From positions 124,001 to 188,000 of the forward strand of contig JAGFNK010000025.1 of the NCBI GenBank assembly GCA_025769875.1: DNA of 64,000 nucleotides, given 5' to 3'. Source of the stretch: Russula earlei. Lineage: Eukaryota; Basidiomycota; Agaricomycetes; Russulales; Russulaceae. Shown one piece after another: positions 56,512 to 64,000 of this stretch. A program made the translations under genes and the position numbers. The notes beneath the pieces were generated by a model. It was given only the letters and a program-made list of their open reading frames with translations. It ran no database searches and was not told the DNA's origin. Positions within the stretch are counted from its first letter, which is position 1; each line of letters begins with the position of its first letter.

Positions 56512-59340
56512 AGGGTGACTTGGGTCTGCACCGTGGCTGATTAACCATTGAAAATATCCATCGTCCACTGCAGCAATCAGCAGCGTCCACCTTCCACAGC
56601 CCCGGACGTCTACGTTTGCACCGCACTCATAGAGCAACTGCGCCACCTTGAAGTGTTCTGCGCTCAATGCTGCCCCCAGCGGTGACACAAAGTAACCGCC
56701 GGGACTGTTCACATCTTGGTGGTTGGCAATGAGGTGTTCTGCGAGGTTGTGAAAGCCACATAACGCGGCATAATAGAGGGGTGCCGCCACTACTCTTTCT
56801 GAGGGCAATATGGCAAACTCATAAAGAGCTGAACCATACGAAGGACAGAGGTCCATGTCATAGACACGCAGCCATGCTGCAAAGTATGATTTTTTTGCAT
56901 CAAACAGGTCTTCCATGCCTTCCCGTATGTGCGACGACACATTCTCGACTTTTGCATGGTCAACCCAGTGCTTGGCCGCATACCGAGCCAAAGGGGATAC
57001 GTCATCGACATAGTCTTCGTCAACGCCTGCATCCAACCGCAGCAGAACGCCAAGGCAAGCCTTTGCAATGGTTGTGTGCGCAGGCTCAGGGAGGATGTAA
57101 AAACGTGAGACGTCTGGGCTTGAACACGTGAGCCGTGGCGAAGTCAGGACCTCCTTGACGGAGAGGTGAGAGAATTGAACGACTTGAGAGCCATCTTCAT
57201 CGACGGTGATCAAACTCGAGCACGTGAAAAGAACGGCTTTTGTTGATCTTCCCATCGCCAATCTATGTTCAGCTTCGACGTCCCTCCACCAGTTTTTCCG
57301 TTCCAAAGTCGACTGCGAGGACTTCCGCAAGCTCAGCCACACGAAGAGGCCGAACCGCTACAGTGAGACATTGCAGATGGCGACGAGCGTGGTCTCGAGT
57401 CGCCTTATTCATCCCCCTCAATACACGCTCATACGTTGCATCCAGAGTCTCTGGCAATTCACTGAGCATTTGCCGCACACTTTGTGGGAAACAGTATCGT
57501 AGGGCTTCCAGTTGGCAGAACACCCATCGGAACCTGCGCGGGGGGTTAGTGTTCGGTCACAGCGACATGGCAACTCCCTTGCATTCCATCAACTCTCTCG
57601 GCAAGCGTCTCAATTACCAATTTCTTATCTTCATTTCGCCACCTCTGCATTTTTGGATCCGCATGAACAACCGATGTGACATAGTCGACGATATCCTTCG
57701 TTTGTCCAGTTTGATCATGAAGAGACATAGAGAGTGATGTTAGAGGTTCGAGAGCATTTCGGATATCGATCTCCGGGCGACTCGTAATACATAGATGAAG
57801 ATTTGATGACGGTAGGTCGATCAGACCATTCAAAAAATCAAGAACCTGCTCCCGCGGGGATGGCATTCCAGATGTATCTGGAGATTCATCGAGCGCGTCG
57901 ATGATAATATAAACTGGATATTGATCTGGGAGCATGAGCATCTGCTTCAAACAATCGATCAGTTTGTCTTCTCTAGGTTTCTGCGCGCCATTTTTATGGT
58001 CAACATAAAGTCGGGAAAGAATTTCGCAACAAGAATCAGACTGGTATGAAAGCTGAGTGACAAGGGACGGAAGCAAGTCACGGAGGTTCTGCTTGCTTGT
58101 GTCACGGAAGTCGAGATAGAAGTAGGCCATGGAAGCCGATCCATTGTCACCAGATAGTAATGATGTCTGAGATAATTGTAGAGCCGGGCAGGGCATAAGC
58201 GATGCATTCAACACAGGTTTGTAATGACGGACCAGAGTGCACTTTTTCCAGATCCGGCTATGAACAAGTGATAATCAGTGGATGTCAGGCAGAAAGAACA
58301 TAAAAATAGTAGGTTTTCCGTGGAGCCACAAAAGGGAAGGAGTAGACGATATGATTGACACAGGTAACCCTGTTGTCAACGCCGGCCACCTTCTCGTCGA
58401 CGTCAGCGACTTTATCGTCGATGTTGGCAACCCTACCATCAACACCGGCCACTCGTTCATCAACGCTAGCCACCCTATCTTCAACGCCGGCCACCCTATC
58501 ATCAACACCAACCACTCTAGCATCGACTCCCCTCAATCTGTCGTCGATAGTATGTGCAGCTCTTAGAGCTTCCGCAGTGGCCATCTTCGCCTCCTCATTT
58601 GTCAACTTGTCTAGCCTCCGAAGCGCATCTTTGATATCTGTCTTTCCAACAAGTTTCTTCAGGAAAATTTCTGCAAGTTGTTCAGCCATACGTGACATAC
58701 TTATAGGGGAATTACTCACTGATGCTGCTCTGTTTTGTCGCAATCGCAAGAATGGACAGCACTTCGACCATTATCATTTCAATGATCCCTATCATTTCTA
58801 GAGTCGGTGAAACCTTGGTGTAGATCTCGAGACGTTGAAAAAACTGTTCCATGCGCTCGAAGATGTCGATGAGATTTTCTCGGCTTGCTTGAACATCCTT
58901 GGCTGTCTGAAAACGCATGTATTATCACGACGGCTCCCACAACGATGTCCAGAAGATTACACACCAAAAGCAGGACGCCGATTCCGGTAAAAATAACTTT
59001 TGCAGGTGAAAATACCTGCCCGATAGATATGAGAGCGAAGATCTCAGAAGAGTTAATTTCCTGAACGCACGAGGCCGACACCCTCTCCGAGAGTTGCAGA
59101 GAAGGCGAACAAGACATTCACAGTTAGGTCCGGCCATTTTGTCAACGCGTTATCGGATCCATGGATCCCCTGGACTTGTTGGTGAAGGATGGCGAGGATT
59201 GAACAAGGGTCGTGACAAGCCTGAAGCTGGACTGCAAGTGGGTGTGCAAGAAAATCGGTCTTTGTGTGTTTTTCGTATGCATTGTTGAATACGAGTCGAA
59301 AATTAGAGGGCGATCTGGGAGCAGAATGAGGGTGAGACAT
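56512..59340 (-). pseudogene. Second Goodbye-NACHT-ankyrin NLR, truncated pseudogene
   Basis: It is colinear and closely similar to the intact NLR at 50927-54349, starting with MSHPHSAP at 59340. Lesions can be read directly against the intact copy. About 120 bp between the coil repeats and the P-loop are missing, shifting the frame. The splice donor after WLHGK is CT instead of GT. Two single-base insertions follow the P-loop (about 58210 and 58150). The frame changes again near 57290. The ankyrin region ends after LISHGADPSH at 56512, replaced by antisense hAT sequence. The minus frame 56386-57342 therefore ends in foreign residues. The Goodbye region and the coil (about eight heptads) remain readable. 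Confidence 0.88.
58370..58541 (-). repeat. Expanded 21-bp coil repeat in the NLR pseudogene (about 8 units)
   Basis: Tandem 21-bp units encode GVDARVV, GVDDRVA, GVEDRVA, SVDERVA, GVDGRVA, NIDDKVA, DVDEKVA and GVDNRVT. This is twice the number in the intact neighbour. Confidence 0.8.
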
Positions 59341-62300
59341 AATGTGGGACCGAGTGCGTTCACGTTGAGAGGGTGAGAGCAAGGCTACGAGTAAAGGCGC
59401 AAAAGCACTTTCTCACGTATGACCAGACAGTTATGTGGGACGAATGTTTTCCATTACCCAGGGCATGATAGCACAACGCTAAGACCATCGTCGAGAGGAG
59501 AGGAAGAGCACAGCTTGGCAGATACGGAGTTGATAGAGCAGACACGGTGTACCTTTGATTCGAGCCATTCGACGATAACAAGATGTGGTGTTGACAGTGC
59601 TAGCGCGGAAAGACGTCTGGTACAGCATTTCTGAGTCCTTGTCGGCATTCATTCAGTGAAGATCGCAGCTAGAAAGCAGCAGTATTTCGCGCACGATAAC
59701 GCCCACAAAATGGCACGGCAAGCCTCGAACTCACACGTGATCTGTTGATCGCAAGCACGTGCTACGAGAGTTTGTTGTATCCCATGGATCACGATCTCAA
59801 ACTCATTTGTTTTTCCCTCCTTACTCTATCCAGGTTCTATGAACTCAGGTCACCTGTGTCAGATAGGAAATAGGAACATCATGTTGTCCTGCACCTCCAC
59901 CATTGACCCTCAGCCGGCAGCCCGTCCACGCTTTTTTTTTTTCATTCAAGTTTATTGTGCTAGAGGGACAATCCCTATGTTACCCATCACTTCTACAGGG
60001 TGATAGGAGGGGGGAGATGATCCTGAACAGGGGTCAATCAAACCCGCTCGAAGCTACGAGAGCCACATAAGTCCCCTCTCCCCCCAACTCTATGGACCGT
60101 CCACGCTTAATGTCTTTCGTCATGGCCTTGAAGATTCGTCTTTATTTTTCGGTAGCTCCGTATCCACTGGTCCCGTTTCGAGTTTCCACTGTCCCCCAAC
60201 GTACTAACGAACTCGGTCCTCACAACTCTGCTTGATTGTCACTTTCTTTTTCTCTATTTCCCTTTGACGACACTTCCCCCACTCTGGTCAACATTCCACT
60301 CTCATCATAGCGCACCTTACTACCGCACCCTCCATCTTGCTTATCTCTGTACGATACGATCGTATTCAATGCAAGATCTGCCCAGTTTATCACTCCCGCG
60401 TGTGCCTTGAGTTGGAGGGCCGGGGTGGTGTTAGCAAACTCGCAAGATGAGTTTATTCGAATAGGCGCTCTTGGAACCCACATATGATGGATAGCAGCCG
60501 TCTCCCATGTGCAGCGCTGCGAGTCCTTGTTGCCTCTAGGACAGCCAGAATCGGAGTGGAGGTTATCATTATCCCGACCACATTGGCATAAAATTTTATT
60601 TTTCTTGAATCCCAGGGTCAATACCTTCAATTTCTGCATTGCCACAACCTCTGTTAGTGTTCGCGCCCGTCCACGATAACAGCTCCACTCGGCGCCCGTG
60701 TGGTCTTGTTCCATTCTTCGTACCTTTGATCAGTCCGTCTTCCTCGGTCTGCGACGTCGTAAATCCCTCGTAGACCGAAGTCTGCCCGCCTACCACGACG
60801 CGACGCGAACGGATCATCATCTATCGCCTTTCAGCCCATCACCTACCCTTCTAAATCGAACTCTTCAGACCCACATCTATGCCACGTAGAATCCTCTCCT
60901 ATTCGCACCACGCACAGTTTTTGGGTTCGGCGCGCGTTTCATGCCGGCGTCGCGCCATTCTTCAAAAAGCAGTATGCTCGACGGCTCCACGCTAGCGTCC
61001 TCTACTCATAATCGACCCTGTCAGAGTAGGCAGTGTAGGGCATGAATGCCTTGGATGGTCAACAAGGGCTGGCCCATCATGATCGGGCATATCTCCCCGT
61101 CACTGCAGTGTTTTCTGCGCTGTAACAGGAACCCGGGGCGCTTGAGACATCGCGGCAATTAGAACGGGACGGGGACAGCAGAAGTCGATGGACGATGAAC
61201 TTGGGACTCTCAAGGGTGCTAACTTCTGGCTGAGTATGTATGTACCCGAATCGATAGAAGTATGTTCATAGCGTTCCTAATTATCGCACGCCATCAGTGG
61301 CTGGGATACGACACTCGTCGGACTGGCCAGGTTGTTGATGTGGCGAACCGTCTGGCAGTCCAACCTTCCCACGGCGGCGAGGTAGCCAGCATCCCACGCT
61401 GGCAATTTCGTTTAAGGTGAATACGTTTGAAAAGGGAGGCCCATCAGTCTTGATTATCAGCCAATGCCCACATGGTTCGAAGCGCTGCGCTCGGGATCAT
61501 CAAGCTGTGTATTTTGATAAGTATAACCGTCATTCTTGAAAGCAAACCAATCATCGATATCCGGCAGATGTCAAATCTCAAGAGGCGATGTGAACGGAGT
61601 GGGAGCAGTATTTCGCCTTGAAATACCTGCCGTGAAAAGGGTCGCGAGGGGAGCGCCTCAAACGTGAGGCGGCACTCCACATCTTGGCTAGCTCCGTAGC
61701 ATAAGAAAGACTGAGGGGCCAACAACCGCGAAGTGGATTGATTATACTCGCGGAGAGAAGCCGGAGTCGACAGTGTGAGATAGCATGGTAATCATTTCTG
61801 CACGACCGCGCTCCCTTGCAATGAAAGGCACAGATTCTTATCCACCAGATTCCATAGACGATTTCGTTCCAGCAGATCTAATGTCACCGAGGCTCCGAGG
61901 GGCAATTCTAGAATCAATAACCAGCACATGGTGACAACGCCAAATCAACCATCATGAGAAACGTATTGCTGTTTCTCCCTTCCTCTTGTGAGCCACAATA
62001 TCTCCATTCGCTTATACGTTTCAAGAACGTAGTCGAGGAGATGGTACGATGCCTTTTCGTCAGTGAAACATCAGTAGGAGACGTAGAAACCTCAGCGTGT
62101 TTGACCACTGGCCGAAATCACCGTGACTTGGTAGGTTTACGATTGACATGTGGAATCAATCCACCTAGGTAGTAATATCCAACGGTAAAGCGTTTTTCTG
62201 GAATCGGCCATTGAGACGCGCCATGAAATTGCGATTTCAAGTTCAAGTGTCAAAGATGTGCGTGTGCTCATCACAGAAAGCGGTTGTGCTAACCAGGGCC

Positions 62301-62413
62301 TGCTAGAATGCTCCAGATCTCCTTCCATTGATCGATAGCGGTGCGCTGCCGTCGACACATGTTGAGTACGATTCGACGAACTACGCACGCGCATGATTTC
62401 ACTGGGTTCACCA
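59341..62413. other. Intergenic region between NLR pseudogene and UBP6
   Basis: No gene with a recognised domain. The first 60 bp match the intact NLR upstream region. A poly-T run at 59933 and low-complexity sequence follow. A weak candidate gene is listed separately at 60220-60820. The remainder (60900-62400) shows nothing I can name. Confidence 0.4.
60220..60820 (-). CDS. Doubtful hypothetical protein
   Basis: A 164-codon minus frame (60220-60714) is overlapped by another (60596-60820) that begins MMIRSRRVVVGGQTSVYEGF, so one gene with an intron near 60690 is possible. It is Cys-rich in the middle (ILCQCGRDNDNLHSDSGC) and basic overall. I recognise no family. It could be a chance frame. 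Confidence 0.2.
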
Positions 62414-64000
62414 TCACAGCCCTTTGCTCTTGTATAGTAGCACATACGCTGACGAATCTTCCCCACCTCCATCGAGTGTTGTAAGTTTCTCAGAAGGAAA
62501 CACGCTGACCTTGTTGTCATCGAATTTGAGCCAGTCCTCGTCCTCCTCCTTACCCGTGAGTGCGCGTCGCGCAACAAACGCAATGTAATGTCCCGAGTCG
62601 GCAGCTGCCCCCTTATGGGTAATAATGGCTACATGACACATACATCGTGAGTCCATCACTCTGATAACGACGCGCGAGAAAATAAGTTCACCAACGAGGT
62701 CGTAAAGCCCTGTCTGGCTTGCGCCTACGTCTGCCTTGATAGCCGGATCTATCAATGCTTCCAATTCTGTCTTCTCCCGCGCGCGATACCATTCTTCCGG
62801 CTGTAGCTCGCCGCCTGCAACAGACTGCTGTGTAGTAGGCTCGCTCATCTCGACGTCACCGCCACCTGGTGTTTCCCCAGTTGCCTCTGTCGCAGACCCA
62901 GCATCTCCGCTGGGAGACTGTGTGACAGGAACCGCAGCTCGTGTACGTTTTCGAACTTTGCGACGTTCGTCGCGAGCTTGCTCTATCTGAATACGCTTTC
63001 CGGAGACGGGCCGCATCTTTTCTCGGAGCTTGTCTGTCACAATGTCGAGTGCGTCGAACTCAGTCGGGAACTTTACTTTCCTCTGCGTAGCTCTGGTGAG
63101 TACGACAGACCTAAAGGTGAGACAAGAGGTACTCACCATGATCTTGGCCTTCTTGTTAATGTCACGACGCCAGGTGAATCGTACCATATGTATCGTAAGA
63201 TATGACGGGAGTCGAGATAGGCGGGCGCTCGAATTGTACGTTGCTTCGCGCCCAAGTGTTGGGGAATGCTTGACAACTGTTTGGTTGAGCGCCTACATCG
63301 AGGATGAGGCCCTGCGCTGAGAGTGAGAGGAGACATACCTCCATGATGCCAGAAATCATGAAATTGGTGTTTCCGCTAATATTACATTCGACTTTCGAGA
63401 CATTTTCTTCAACCGCACTGGGTGGCTCGTCAGGTGCCTCTGGGGAAGATAACCTAGGGAAGAGTTGATCAACGTCGTGTGATAAGACACTAGAACGGTT
63501 AGGTCACACACGTGCGGACGAGTGTCCCAGTCAGGTATTGGTCGATAAATGCAGTGCGCGAGGTACTGGTACCTGATGCCGACACGCCAGGCACGTCTCT
63601 AAGTCGGTTAGTCAACTGTGTCCAACACTCCTCCGCATCTGAGTCATCTTAGCGTCACCAGTTGACGGAATGAATGAAGGGCAGACCTTGTTGGGCGTAG
63701 CTGTTTCCCGTCCTGCTGCGTTCTGAGAACTGAGGAATGGCAGCTCTGAGCACCGTGAAGAATGCGAGTGGCATGACACCGCCCGTGGAGTGCGCCATCG
63801 AGGTATAGAGGTCACGAAGAGAGCGTGCGATCGGGTTGAGCTCACGTGAGCTGGAGAGCACAGTGTCATGAATGGCAGACGAAAGAGAAAACGATTCATG
63901 TGACAAACGAACTCTGAGAGAGCAGTCTGCAACTCCGGAATAGCACGTAGGGCCTGGATGGTCGCGCTCATGTAACATGTATTTCCCAAGCTGGAGGTAC
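62414..64000 (-). CDS. UBP6: Ubiquitin-specific protease Ubp6/USP14 (N-terminus off the edge)
   Basis: Ubp6 is the proteasome-associated deubiquitinase that trims ubiquitin from bound substrates. The N-terminal ubiquitin-like domain and start lie beyond 64000. The window begins with the catalytic Cys box LGNTCYMSATIQALRAIPEL (63989 down). LRDLYTSMA, MPLAFFTVLR and SDAEECWTQL follow. The middle has VSKVECNISGNTNFMISGI, LNQTVVKHSPTLGREATYN and YLTIHMVRFTWRRDINKKA. An acidic, low-complexity insert comes near 62850. The catalytic His box is THKGAAADSGHYIAFV, then DDNKVSVF, ending VLLYKSKGL at 62414. Introns are at about 63841-63908, 63648-63686, 63454-63511, 63293-63338, 63083-63136 and 62629-62691; all keep frame. 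Confidence 0.92.

Noticed and set aside
56386..57342. A 318-codon frame as an independent ankyrin/NLR gene
   Set aside because: It is the 3' part of the NLR pseudogene read through into antisense hAT sequence; its upstream exons are out of frame.
59715..59765. Minus-strand tRNA-like segment with GAGTTCGAGG T-loop and partial acceptor pairing
   Set aside because: The acceptor stem has a mismatch, no D-arm fits between it and the putative anticodon arm, and no standard anticodon loop forms.

Overview
The window looks like nuclear DNA of a filamentous basidiomycete, most likely an Agaricomycete. Its conserved genes carry many short introns (about 40-80 nt, mostly GT-AG). It holds a homeodomain-like/C2H2 STE12 regulator of basidiomycete type and two Goodbye-NACHT-ankyrin NOD-like receptors. 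It also carries Ty1/copia, Ty3/gypsy, hAT and Plavaka-type transposon remains. Sequence alone does not fix genus or species.

Layout. At 2-1846 (+) lies the 3' part of a DUF1776 gene whose start is off the left edge. From about 1.85 to 22.6 kb is a CpG-poor transposon graveyard: a minus-strand copia pol relic broken by one solo LTR and bordered by another, a truncated gypsy gag-protease relic with its own LTR, further solo LTRs with perfect 5-bp target duplications, two tRNA-derived SINE-like units, a Plavaka transposase relic between inverted repeats, and a cluster of short perfect hairpins. Embedded in it at 16175-20988 is one young, nearly complete copia element with identical target duplications. 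From 24.1 to 26.2 kb (+) is VPS36 (ESCRT-II). STE12 is at 29.1-32.0 kb (-). An 8.6-kb stretch without a convincing gene, rich in G/C/A/T homopolymers, follows to 41.2 kb. Then come a small single-pass membrane protein (41268-42074 +), a histidine/aspartate-repeat hypothetical protein (42583-43740 -), a CsbD-like stress protein with a decayed tandem copy in front of it (44125-44874 +), and the AP-1 beta-adaptin gene (45017-47709 +). The right part carries an intact NLR gene (50927-54349 -), a palindromic MITE-like sequence, an hAT transposase fragment, and a second NLR copy that is a pseudogene cut off by that fragment (56512-59340 -). The window ends in UBP6 (62414 to beyond 64000, -), whose N-terminus is off the right edge.

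Functionally, VPS36 (endosomal sorting of ubiquitinated cargo), AP-1 beta (clathrin trafficking) and UBP6 (proteasome-bound deubiquitinase) are housekeeping genes. STE12 is the mating/filamentation transcription factor. The NLR pair is the accessory, fast-evolving part. No operon-like organisation is expected. Three conserved genes (DUF1776, VPS36, AP-1 beta) contain single-base shifts against otherwise well conserved reading frames, which may be assembly errors. Exon borders below were deduced by reading-frame continuity and may be off by a base. I did not find a convincingly new biological system. The best candidates for closer study are the NLR tandem with its variable 21-bp coil repeat, the CpG-only divergence of the copia LTRs, and the hairpin cluster at 14.8-15.0 kb.
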